A stretch of 34,047 nt of DNA from a virus: the IMG/VR virus record IMGVR_UViG_3300038429_000072, positions 1-34,047 of that record. One strand, 5' to 3'. A model generated the notes under the pieces. It saw only the letters and a program-made list of their open reading frames with translations, made no database searches and was not told the DNA's origin. The translations under genes were made by a program, and so were the position numbers. Below are positions 27,535 to 34,047 of the stretch, one piece after another; position 1 is the stretch's first letter; each line of letters opens with the position of its first letter.

Positions 27535-27735
27535 CTATTTCTCCTTTTTAGGTTTAATTATATCGGGTTCATCAGCCAGAGCTTTTAAGGCTCTATATTC
27601 GCCTTGTAACTTTAATAATTCGTCCTCAATATCTTTGTGGGCGACAACGAAATAAGCCTGTAGGAGTTTTTGTTTTGTTTGGTTTAGGTCGTTAAACTTT
27701 TGTTCTGCCTCTTGTAAGCGCTCTGCTATATTCAT
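27535..27735 (-). CDS. Small coiled-coil protein, 66 aa
   Basis: I use the ATG at 27735 (MNIAERLQEAEQKFNDLNQT); the longer frame to 27771 would start at TTG inside a hairpin flank. The product is a single helix with Leu/Glu heptads and a Pro/Lys-rich end (DIIKPKKEK). No ribosome site is clear upstream. It precedes the 216-aa gene by 2 nt. It may help oligomerise head or tail components; inferred from shape only. Confidence 0.5.
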   Translation of the reverse strand: MNIAERLQEAEQKFNDLNQTKQKLLQAYFVVAHKDIEDELLKLQGEYRALKALADEPDIIKPKKEK

Positions 27736-27771
27736 AGGAACAGTTAAACACAAACATAATATAAAATGCAA

Positions 27772-27794
27772 GCAACCCCTAAATTAGGGGTTGC
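27772..27794 (-). terminator. Perfect 9-bp hairpin, weak terminator
   Basis: GCAACCCCT-AATTT-AGGGGTTGC on the minus strand, followed by TTGCATTTTATATT, which is only partly U-rich. It lies between the Lys/Ala-repeat gene and the small coiled-coil gene, so it probably ends or attenuates the decoration-gene transcript. Confidence 0.5.
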
Positions 27795-27893
27795 GGATAA
27801 TTGCTTGCTTGTTAAAGTTGCGAGATGGAGTTTTGGGAGTTAATTGTTAGAACAATGTACTTTACGGGTTTACATTACCCTTGTATCCGTAAC
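27795..27893. other. Short intergenic stretch
   Basis: Between the hairpin and the repeat gene I see no gene or clear promoter. The sequence is of mixed composition. Confidence 0.5.
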
Positions 27894-28238
27894 CTATTTC
27901 TTGGCGGTCTTTTTAACCACTTTGGGTTTGGCAACAGGTTTTTCTGCGACTGGTTCAAGAGGTTCAACTTTCTTGGCGGTCTTTTTAACCACTTTGGGTT
28001 TGGCAACAGGTTTTTCTGCGACTGGTTCAAGAGGTTCAACTTTCTTGGCGGTCTTTTTAACCACTTTGGGTTTGGCAACAGGTTTTTCTGCGACTGGTTC
28101 AAGAGGTTCAACTAAAACCTCATAGTCAGGATGAGCCTTTAATCGAGCTTCGGCTGCTTCAAGTTCACCTTGAGCTTTAACAACTCCGAGTTTAGCGTCC
28201 TCTACGTCTGCGTGAAATGCGTTAATGTGTGTTCCCAT
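27894..28238 (-). CDS. Lys/Ala-repeat basic protein, 114 aa
   Basis: The first 42 residues are an acidic helical segment (MGTHINAFHADVEDAKLGVV…). Residues about 43-114 then consist of three copies of a 24-residue repeat, VEPLEPVAEKPVAKPKVVKK followed by TAKK, giving a Pro/Lys/Ala-rich tail like those of H1-type histones or HU-like proteins. It could bind DNA or the capsid interior. It has AAAGGAG upstream and belongs to the decoration-protein unit. The three DNA repeats are identical, so the array is recent. Confidence 0.7.
   Translation of the reverse strand: MGTHINAFHADVEDAKLGVVKAQGELEAAEARLKAHPDYEVLVEPLEPVAEKPVAKPKVVKKTAKKVEPLEPVAEKPVAKPKVVKKTAKKVEPLEPVAEKPVAKPKVVKKTAKK
27898..28113 (-). 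repeat. Three identical 72-bp tandem repeats
   Basis: Copies at 27898-27969, 27970-28041 and 28042-28113 are identical base for base, each encoding one 24-residue unit of the Lys/Ala protein. The identity implies recent expansion and a length likely to vary between strains. Confidence 0.95.
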
Positions 28239-28259
28239 ATTATTCTCCTTTAGTTAGGA

Positions 28260-29270
28260 CTAGTTAATGATTACGGCCTCTCCACCAGTCTTGACCGGCA
28301 GCGGCCCATTGGCAACCTTCAAGCGGTTAGTACCTGTATCTATCCAAACAGCTGTAGTAGCTCCTGGGGTATAGGCAGCGCAGTCTTTGATATTGATGTA
28401 GCCTTGAGTAAAATTGTCCATTGAACCGAAGATTTGAGTTTGGGCTGTGGCATCGTTGGTTGAGCCAGAGTAGAACAAACAGCGTACAAAGTTGGTGTAG
28501 CGATCTATTGAAGTTGTACCTGTAAAGGTAACGTGCGTGTAGGAGACGTTAGAGATGAAAGCTGGGAAAGTACAGTCAATGAAGTCGTTTTGGACTGCAC
28601 CGCTATCAAACCAGACTTCTCCTTGAGTAGTGTTGTCTCGGGCAATAGTATCTAGCCCGATCGTACAACCCTGGAAAACATTTTCTTCAGCACCTGTGAG
28701 GCGTAGTGAGTATCCACCAGTTGTAACAGCCGAAGTATTACCCATACCTGCAATGTTCACATTGTCAAAGACATTGCGTGTTCCTGTAACTTGTACAGCA
28801 CCTAGCGAAGTTGCGTCACTGGTGATCCCGCCGAATACCGAGATGTTGGAGATTAAACATCCATTAGCGCTGACTTTGAGAACTGGACTTACACCTGTAG
28901 CTGTTGAAAGAGCAGCAATTCTAGCTCTTTGCGAAACGGCTGTGGGCGCACAGACACCGATTAAGTGAGTTAAGCCTTTGTTCCAGTCCAAAGTTGTGGC
29001 TTGGTAATCGGTTGTAGCGGAAGCAGTGTTGCTTTCGGCTACTAGATAAATCACATCATTGTTATTGGCTGTGGCTGCTGAAAGAGCGTGTGATAGCGTC
29101 TTAAAAGCTGTGCTAGGAGTCTGGCCGTTATTGGTGTCAACACCATCGGCTGGTTTGACGTACCAAACATTTCCAGTAAATCCTAGACCACCTAGACCTA
29201 AAATCTCGCTAGGTAGCCATTGAGCGCCGTATCTGACGGCTGGCATATAGTTGTGTGCTAAATTTGACAT
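28260..29270 (-). CDS. Beta-helix (pectate-lyase-like) virion protein, 336 aa
   Basis: A right-handed beta-helix pattern is visible. After a short start (VWYVKPADGVDTNNGQTPST, then AFKTLSHALSAATANNNDVI) come repeated strands ending in N or D (VFDNVNIAGMGNTS, ENVFQGCTIGLDTIARDNTT, NDFIDCTFPAFISNVSYTHV). This start is common in pectate-lyase-type families. In phages such proteins can be decoration or surface-binding subunits; no catalytic residues are clear here. It lies between the head decoration and Lys/Ala genes, with AAAGGAG upstream. Confidence 0.7.
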   Translation of the reverse strand: MSNLAHNYMPAVRYGAQWLPSEILGLGGLGFTGNVWYVKPADGVDTNNGQTPSTAFKTLSHALSAATANNNDVIYLVAESNTASATTDYQATTLDWNKGLTHLIGVCAPTAVSQRARIAALSTATGVSPVLKVSANGCLISNISVFGGITSDATSLGAVQVTGTRNVFDNVNIAGMGNTSAVTTGGYSLRLTGAEENVFQGCTIGLDTIARDNTTQGEVWFDSGAVQNDFIDCTFPAFISNVSYTHVTFTGTTSIDRYTNFVRCLFYSGSTNDATAQTQIFGSMDNFTQGYINIKDCAAYTPGATTAVWIDTGTNRLKVANGPLPVKTGGEAVIIN

Positions 29271-29331
29271 TGTTTCTCCTTTGTATCTCTCCCTCTCGGA
29301 TCAAGTCCGGTAAAAGGCGAGGAAACTTTAT

Positions 29332-30072
29332 TTAGTAATCTAGTGTTAGAACGGTTGGGCTGTACTTAGTGCTGACACCTGCTTCAGGCATGTAACCTAC
29401 TCGGCGAGTAACAGTTGAAGTACCTTCTGTATCTACTGCACCATCGGTTGTGCTGGAGGCTATAACCCCTGCATTTTTACTGATAGTACCATTCTGTAGG
29501 ATTGAAGCCATACCACCAGTTTGAGTCCAGTAGAAGTAAGTAGCGGTTACGGCTATGATTGGTGCGCCTGATACTGGAACTGCTGGGGCTGCGGTGTGGT
29601 CGGCTATGATTTGTGCGCTGAACTGGCTTGGATAAGCACCTACAACACTTGTAGTATCTAGGGCTACATTCAGAGCGTCCCTGATATTGATGACTGTTGT
29701 GTTGCTGTTGCCTGAAGTTGCAGCGGTGTTCCCAGTGATGTAGTAAGAGCCTTGACCCTTACCAGTTCCATCAGTGACTACGAAGTTCCAGCCCTTAAAT
29801 TGGTCTTGAGTGGCTGTAGTGCCTAGAGTAACTGTGATCTGGTTTGCGCCAGCGGCAGCAGCTACTGAAAGAGTGCGAGTTACATAGTTAGCAGTGACAT
29901 TTGGTGGGGATGTAATCTTGCCTGCGGCTAGGTTGCTTGCACCAGCGTGAGTGTAGCTAAAGATACGACCATCTGGGGTTGAGGCAACTTGACCCTTTAG
30001 TTCTGCGCTTTGGGTGCTAACTGTTGTGTAAGCGTCCTGGTCGGTGATTTGTACGAGTGCTGATAGTGACAT
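29332..30072 (-). CDS. Head decoration-type protein, 246 aa
   Basis: The sequence (MSLSALVQITDQDAYTTVST...) is followed by beta-rich blocks (NYVTRTLSVAAAAGANQITV, TLGTTATQDQFKGWNFVVTD, KGQGSYYITGNTA) and ends RRVGYMPEAGVSTKYSPTVL. The layout resembles capsid-associated decoration-like proteins of podovirus-type phages. It is the first gene of its unit, driven by hairpin leader promoter 2, with AAAGGAG before the ATG. Placement next to the capsid gene supports a head role. Confidence 0.7.
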   Translation of the reverse strand: MSLSALVQITDQDAYTTVSTQSAELKGQVASTPDGRIFSYTHAGASNLAAGKITSPPNVTANYVTRTLSVAAAAGANQITVTLGTTATQDQFKGWNFVVTDGTGKGQGSYYITGNTAATSGNSNTTVINIRDALNVALDTTSVVGAYPSQFSAQIIADHTAAPAVPVSGAPIIAVTATYFYWTQTGGMASILQNGTISKNAGVIASSTTDGAVDTEGTSTVTRRVGYMPEAGVSTKYSPTVLTLDY

Positions 30073-30094
30073 AAAATCTCCTTTAAATAAAATA

Positions 30095-30150
30095 AGCCCC
30101 TTGCAGGGCTGTCCTAAAGACAGTATCTTATAGTTCTAAAGATTAGTCAA
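30095..30150 (-). promoter_or_regulatory. Hairpin leader promoter 2 (decoration unit)
   Basis: Minus strand: TTGACT (30145-30150), 17 nt, GATACT (30122-30127), 7 nt, then GGACAGCCC-TGCAAG-GGGCT and TATTTTATTT (hairpin 30095-30110). AAAGGAG and the ATG at 30072 follow. Confidence 0.65.
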
Positions 30151-30166
30151 CTAACTTAGCGTAATC

Positions 30167-30403
30167 TTAAACTTTAACACCTTTTAAATTCTCAATAATC
30201 TTTCGGCGGTGTTCTTCGGATAATTTTCGCCCTTTCATGATTTCTGACTGTCGTTTGATTCGCCACCCATATTTATCTAGGTAGTTTTTGATAGTCGTAC
30301 TAGAACACCCAAATATCCCTGCTACCTGAACTGCACTTCTATGCTCTACATAGTATAGTCGGCGTAACTTTTGAGGGGTTATTTTAACTCGCTGTTTGGG
30401 CAT
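30167..30403 (-). CDS. HTH-NUMOD3 protein, probable homing-endonuclease remnant, 78 aa
   Basis: Residues 10-45 form a helix-turn-helix (KLRRLYYVEHRSAVQVAGIF, CSSTTIKNYLDKYGW). It is followed by GRKLSEEHRRKIIENLKG, a NUMOD3-type DNA-binding motif typical of homing endonucleases. No HNH or GIY-YIG catalytic part follows, so it seems to be a truncated copy or a separate DNA-binding gene. Its 5' end overlaps the HNH gene by 20 nt. Domain order matches the N-terminal half of that neighbour. Confidence 0.65.
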   Translation of the reverse strand: MPKQRVKITPQKLRRLYYVEHRSAVQVAGIFGCSSTTIKNYLDKYGWRIKRQSEIMKGRKLSEEHRRKIIENLKGVKV

Positions 30404-30884
30404 TGCGTCTTAACCAATCTTTGCGCTTATGTTCATTAACAACAACCTCCAAGTTCTCCAATCTATTGTCAGTACGAATACCGTTAATATGGTGTACCTC
30501 GTGCCAAGTCTTAAGTTTATATTTTAAGTGTTGCTCCATGACATATCTATGTTCTTTGATTACTCTTCCGTCTATGCGTCTGATAACATATCCGTAGCTG
30601 TCTATGTATCGGCCACCTTTCCAAGAAGGATGCTTGTCTCCAAACTTACCTTTATGTAATTTTAATACATTTGCTGTTATTTTAGCCTTATGCTCTTTAG
30701 TCATCTTACGAAGTTTTAAAGCTTCTGATTTATTGCGAATAGCTATATTAAATCTTTTCATTGCCTGTCTGACAGACTCATCATCACACTCTAATTCTTT
30801 GGCTATGCGAAGTGTAGACCATTTATTTTTATCATACATTCGGCGGATATTGGATTCCGTTAAGCCTTTAATGCGTTTACTCAT
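30384..30884 (-). CDS. HNH homing endonuclease, 166 aa
   Basis: An N-terminal HTH (ESNIRRMYDKNKWSTLRIAK, residues 10-30) is followed by a NUMOD3-like stretch (RKMTKEHKAKITANVLKL) and an HNH_3-type domain: EHRYVMEQHL (111-120), then HEVHHINGIRTDNRLENLEV (128-147) with H131-H132, N140 and N144, and H152. I choose the ATG at 30884 (MSKRIKGL); an in-frame TTG at 30920 lies inside the terminator. It sits between the capsid gene and the decoration unit, as expected of a homing endonuclease that targets conserved phage genes. Confidence 0.8.
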   Translation of the reverse strand: MSKRIKGLTESNIRRMYDKNKWSTLRIAKELECDDESVRQAMKRFNIAIRNKSEALKLRKMTKEHKAKITANVLKLHKGKFGDKHPSWKGGRYIDSYGYVIRRIDGRVIKEHRYVMEQHLKYKLKTWHEVHHINGIRTDNRLENLEVVVNEHKRKDWLRRNAQTAS

Positions 30885-30888
30885 ACTT

Positions 30889-30914
30889 AAAAGGATACAC
30901 CTTTCGATGTATCC
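30889..30914 (-). terminator. Capsid-gene terminator
   Basis: Minus strand GGATACA-(TCGAAAGG)-TGTATCC then TTTT. The 7-bp perfect stem begins about 24 nt after the capsid gene stop, matching an intrinsic terminator that would end the capsid transcript before the HNH gene. Confidence 0.7.
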
Positions 30915-30938
30915 CGTCAAGTACCTAGATTCCGACTT

Positions 30939-32012
30939 CTAGCTAGTCGTTATACCTGTTATTTTGAAATTACGGTTGGGATTTTCACAGTAAAATTGAC
31001 CGTACATAACAAATATTCCCACTTCTGCGAGCTGGTTGACTGGCATGATTGGCTCACGGAACTGGAAGGCGCTAACTTTGTAAGAACTGTAAGCACCAGC
31101 GGTTACATCTTCCTGTGTTGCGACTAAGTCTAGCCCCATCATTTTCAAAGATTTGAAGTAGAACCAGTTTTCGTTAAGACCGAACATCTGACCGGAAGTA
31201 CATTTTTGGTCTCTTACTAGGGGTTTGCCACGGTAAGATACACTTGTTGCACCCTGTTTCAGCCACAAAGAGTCAGCTTGGCTAACACTCTGTTTAACAG
31301 CTGTAGAACCGTCTACAAATGAACCACCGTCACCCTCGTAGTGGGCAAAAACGGTTGGAGTTAGCAAAGATTCGTAAATGCTCCAAACTGTCTGAGTCGC
31401 CATGATGACATTTGGTGTTTCGCTTTCGTTACCGGAGATGGTTGCGCCGTCATCGGCGGAGGCCATCACATCTAGGTCAAGTACACCGCCAGAAGCGGCT
31501 ACGACATAACCATTGATTGTCGGGTAAGTGGCTCGGGTTAGTCCAGCATAGGTTGAGGTTGAAGTACCATCGTCTACGATCAGACCAAGACCGTCAAAGT
31601 CATTACCAGAACCGAAACCATAGAAGATTTGGCCAAGTGCCGTAATCATGGAGTTCTGAGCGTACTGGTATGAAGACTTGTATAGGTCAACCACACCGGA
31701 AGGAGTGGCGTTGATAGAGCGTTCAACAACCGATACACCGACAGGCTGAGCGTAACCAGTCGGGAACCAGGTCATCTGAGCTGTATTGTAGTCAATAGAG
31801 GTATCAAAAATTTCACTACCTTTGAATGACTGACCGAGTTGTGAGTTATTAGTAAAAACTGGTGAACTGTAGCTGCGACCATTCCATCGTTCAGGACGAG
31901 AAACTACTCGCTTCATAATTTCGCTAGATTTGCTGACAGTGTCAACTACGCTTGCGTTATAGTCCTGCAAAGTGATGTTGTTGACCCTGTCATTTTGTGC
32001 CGTTGCTGACAT
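30939..32012 (-). CDS. Major capsid protein (HK97-fold type), 357 aa
   Basis: The N-arm (NDRVNNITLQDYNASVVDTV) leads to an arrangement seen in HK97-fold capsid proteins: MKRVVSRPERWNGRSYSSPV, SIDYNTAQMTWFPTGYAQPV, a spine-helix region (VVDLYKSSYQYAQNSMITAL), and a long P-domain to FREPIMPVNQLAEVGIFVMY. It follows a scaffold-like gene and the portal, in the standard order. Its own promoter, hairpin leader, strong AAAGGAG and downstream terminator indicate very high expression. No sequence comparison was run, so the exact family is open. Confidence 0.8.
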   Translation of the reverse strand: MSATAQNDRVNNITLQDYNASVVDTVSKSSEIMKRVVSRPERWNGRSYSSPVFTNNSQLGQSFKGSEIFDTSIDYNTAQMTWFPTGYAQPVGVSVVERSINATPSGVVDLYKSSYQYAQNSMITALGQIFYGFGSGNDFDGLGLIVDDGTSTSTYAGLTRATYPTINGYVVAASGGVLDLDVMASADDGATISGNESETPNVIMATQTVWSIYESLLTPTVFAHYEGDGGSFVDGSTAVKQSVSQADSLWLKQGATSVSYRGKPLVRDQKCTSGQMFGLNENWFYFKSLKMMGLDLVATQEDVTAGAYSSYKVSAFQFREPIMPVNQLAEVGIFVMYGQFYCENPNRNFKITGITTS

Positions 32013-32038
32013 ATTAAGTCTCCTTTAGTAAATAAAAA

Positions 32039-32096
32039 ATAGCCCCGAAGGGCTATCCATAGTTAAATAGTAACACTAACTATTTTAACAATGCAA
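32039..32096 (-). promoter_or_regulatory. Hairpin leader promoter 1 (capsid)
   Basis: Minus strand: TTGCAT (32091-32096), 18 nt, TACTAT (32067-32072), 8 nt, then GGATAGCCC-TTCG-GGGCTAT and TTTTTTATT. The hairpin (32039-32056) has a 7-bp stem closed by a CUUCGG-type stable tetraloop. AAAGGAGACTTAAT-ATG follows. The best-defined of the seven leader modules. Confidence 0.75.
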
Positions 32097-32104
32097 GCAC
32101 ATTT

Positions 32105-33073
32105 TTAGTCGTCCCAAACAGCTTGGTCACGTTTGAAGACATTAGGATTGCCAACTGCTATGCCTTTAGGCACATAGGGGGCTTGGGCGGCAGGTGAAGT
32201 CCCAGCTACTCGTGAACCAGCGGCTTTACGGGACTCACCAGCAGCTTTATTCTCTTTACTCTTGGCTTCAACTTCGCTTTTAATCTCTCGCCACATGTCT
32301 ATAGCCGATACGTTGGGAGAAAGTCCAGCCTTAACACGAGCTTCACGCTCTTCGGCTATTTTATTAACTAACTGAATCTGTTTGGCTACGCCTGGGTTCT
32401 TGATGAACTCCTTATCTAGCGAGGCTTTGGGGTCAGTTTCCCATCTACGTCTAACTTCAGGATCAGTTATCTGCGGAAGTTCGCCTTTATCCAGCAAATA
32501 CTGAATTTCTTTAGCGACATTATCAACAATTTCCATGCGCTGAGACTCTTGAGCCGATTGTGACTCAAATTGTTCCTTTTGGGCTTGGTATTTCTCCTCG
32601 TCACGCTCTAAATTGCGGTTCATTTTGTTCTGTTTATTGATGAAATCCATTAACTGAGCTGGAGTTTCAAAGTTTTCGGGGTCTTCGGCTATATCTTCAG
32701 CGTCTTGGGGGGTTTTAACAGTCGTTTTCTTACCGTCTTTAAGTACAACCTTAAAAGAATAGTCGCCAGGCTTAAATTCGCCGGGGTCTTCCACGGTTAA
32801 TATAGGAGTTGGTTCGGTATATTCTACCGCTGGCGCTTCGGTAGGTTTCTCGGCGTCATCTCCTGCTTTAGCATCACCTTTTGTAGCGCTTCCATCGTCA
32901 GTTTTAGAGTCTTTCGATTTATCTCCATCATCTTCCTCTCGCTTATAAGGAACTTTTAAGTCTTCCTCGGAATAATCACCCTCCCATTTGGCTTTTTCAA
33001 GCTCATTGGCGGTTTTAACTTGTTCTTCAGTGGGCTTTTTGTCTTCAACTATTTTATTGTCATTGTCGGACAT
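32105..33073 (-). CDS. Scaffold-like protein, 322 aa
   Basis: A strongly acidic first third (DNDNKIVEDKKPTEEQVKTA, DDGSATKGDAKAGDDAEKPT) is followed by a helical middle (FINKQNKMNRNLERDEEKYQ…EQFESQSAQESQRMEIVDNV) and a basic C-terminus (GESRKAAGSRVAGTSPAAQA) of the type that contacts coat protein. Composition, size and position between portal and capsid fit a capsid assembly scaffold. It has AAGGAG before its ATG and a weak TGCTAGAAT extended -10 upstream. No protease motif. Confidence 0.7.
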   Translation of the reverse strand: MSDNDNKIVEDKKPTEEQVKTANELEKAKWEGDYSEEDLKVPYKREEDDGDKSKDSKTDDGSATKGDAKAGDDAEKPTEAPAVEYTEPTPILTVEDPGEFKPGDYSFKVVLKDGKKTTVKTPQDAEDIAEDPENFETPAQLMDFINKQNKMNRNLERDEEKYQAQKEQFESQSAQESQRMEIVDNVAKEIQYLLDKGELPQITDPEVRRRWETDPKASLDKEFIKNPGVAKQIQLVNKIAEEREARVKAGLSPNVSAIDMWREIKSEVEAKSKENKAAGESRKAAGSRVAGTSPAAQAPYVPKGIAVGNPNVFKRDQAVWDD

Positions 33074-33111
33074 GTAAGGGCTCTCCTTGTTAATGGTTAT
33101 ATTCTAGCACA

Positions 33112-34047
33112 CTATTGCGTGGGTACAGGTGGCGAAGTTGGCGGTGCGGCTGGTGGTTGATATGCCTGCCCCACAGGTGGCGGGTTGGTAATTCCAGATT
33201 CTTGGGTAGCAATCGTATCGGCAGTTTGCGGGTCAGGGTTAGCATTAACTCGGATAGTAGTCTTCGGCAGAGGCATTGGCATTGGAGCGTTACTGATTCC
33301 AGCCTCGTCGAGCATAACGCCTTGCAGATTAAGTGATTGCATAGCCGTATGCTGTATAGCCATGAGAAATGCAACCACTCGTTGAGCAGCCTTCGGGTCT
33401 TCGCCTTGAAGCTTAGCGAACCTATTAGAAGCCACAACTTGATTGTAGTAATTGAAGTAATCTTCAGAGTAATTATCCCGTTCTTCGGGTACTTTGTTGG
33501 CGATAAGCAGTTGAATATCGGCTTCGGCTTCAGTATCAATTTGTGACAGTTGTATAGATTTAAGGTAGTTAATTGGGTCAATGTTGCTCTTAAGATAACG
33601 CTCGGCTCTAATTTCAGGATTAGGTAGCCCAAGGTCTTGCATCATAGTTAGGTAATCAATAGCGTGTCCAGCGTTCCACAATTCCATCGCCGTGGAGCGT
33701 ACCATCGCTTTATCTAGCGGAAGCGTAGAATCAACCTGGACTGAAACCTTAACATTAGAGTCTAGGTTCTCGCCGTTTAATAGAATGAACTCATAAGCAC
33801 CGTCTCCGCCTTTGCATTGAAACCAGTAATCATCGGTGTAATAGACTCTCATCAGTTGAAGTTTAATCTTGTAATAAACAGCCATTGTGTTGGAGATAGC
33901 TCTAACTAGGTCGTCTTGCAAAGCTCCGGCTTGTTGCTTCATAAGTAGGTCTCGGCCTAGAGTATCTTGAGCTTGGGGTTGTGCGCCCTTAAAGACTGAC
34001 GGTGTACCCATCATTTCATCTACTTCATTGCGGGCATCATATACGGT
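33112..34047 (-). CDS. Portal protein, C-terminal part (runs off the window)
   Basis: The frame stays open to the last base, reading TVYDARNEVDEMMGTP at the right edge, so the true start is outside. The visible part has the helical layout of the C-terminal portal region (IKLQLMRVYYTDDYWFQCKG, DKAMVRSTAMELWNAGHAID, LTMMQDLGLPNPEIRAERYL) and a flexible Pro/Gln-rich end (QAYQPPAAPPTSPPVPTQ). In phages the portal forms the 12-mer DNA channel. It precedes scaffold and capsid, as usual. Terminase is presumably beyond the edge. Confidence 0.7.
   Translation of the reverse strand, partial: TVYDARNEVDEMMGTPSVFKGAQPQAQDTLGRDLLMKQQAGALQDDLVRAISNTMAVYYKIKLQLMRVYYTDDYWFQCKGGDGAYEFILLNGENLDSNVKVSVQVDSTLPLDKAMVRSTAMELWNAGHAIDYLTMMQDLGLPNPEIRAERYLKSNIDPINYLKSIQLSQIDTEAEADIQLLIANKVPEERDNYSEDYFNYYNQVVASNRFAKLQGEDPKAAQRVVAFLMAIQHTAMQSLNLQGVMLDEAGISNAPMPMPLPKTTIRVNANPDPQTADTIATQESGITNPPPVGQAYQPPAAPPTSPPVPTQ

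Noticed and set aside
27771-27894. Longer start of the small coiled-coil gene and frames over the 72-bp repeats
   Set aside because: The long start would be TTG within a hairpin flank. Other frames across the repeats simply mirror the repeat unit.
1-34047. Recoded TGA (as in some CPR bacteria or phages)
   Set aside because: Many genes end at TGA within ATGA overlaps, and no gene needs read-through of TGA.

Overview
The window looks like part of a double-stranded DNA phage (or prophage) genome with podovirus-type architecture. It carries a portal gene (cut by the right edge), a scaffold-like protein, an HK97-fold-type major capsid protein, decoration proteins, large internal or ejected virion proteins, a connector, a large tail hub and several fibre proteins. 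There is no tape-measure or tail-tube gene. The genes are dense, often overlap as ATGA, and mostly have AAGGAG-type ribosome sites. TGA behaves as a stop codon, so the standard bacterial code fits. The Rpf-like lysozyme-fold protein and the CHAP endolysin suggest a host with a Gram-positive-type wall. I cannot name the host; Actinobacteria or Saccharibacteria-like hosts are only a guess.

Layout. (1) 1-700, minus strand: two small unknown genes. (2) 950-6613, plus strand: an early or accessory operon with a tiny ribbon-helix-helix regulator, a PD-(D/E)XK exonuclease, a probable ssDNA-binding protein, a winged-helix-like protein, a protein with a striking Cys-x-Ser/Phe tripeptide array, several small genes separated by a recurring 15-20 bp element, a frameshifted HNH gene, and a secreted Rpf-like protein preceded by a candidate small RNA. 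(3) 6742-9641, minus strand: a lysis block with a holin-like protein, a CHAP endolysin, an XhlA-like protein, a DUF1003-like protein and small genes. (4) 9707-15485, minus strand: tail and connector genes. (5) 15545-18182, plus strand: a chaperonin cassette (groES-like and groEL) behind its own promoter and attenuator-like leader, with paralogous HNH endonuclease genes on both sides. (6) 18714-19146, plus strand: two small genes. (7) 19138-34047, minus strand: internal virion proteins (one with an ADP-ribosyltransferase-like domain), fibres, coiled-coil proteins, decoration proteins, homing-endonuclease remnants, capsid, scaffold and portal.

The most unusual system-level signal is a repeated leader module on the minus strand. 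Seven times, just upstream of a virion or lysis gene block, there is a promoter-like sequence whose -10 is followed after 6-8 nt by a GGA(T/C)AG-type hairpin and a U-rich run, and usually by AAGGAG and ATG. Each such transcript would begin with an almost identical 5'-terminal hairpin that resembles an intrinsic terminator. This suggests a shared late-gene control, either antitermination or RNA stabilisation. A variant of the same layout (promoter, then a hairpin at the predicted start site, then a terminator) occurs on the plus strand at 6027-6139 and could produce an RNA of about 80 nt. All functions here were assigned by reading the sequence; no database search was run.
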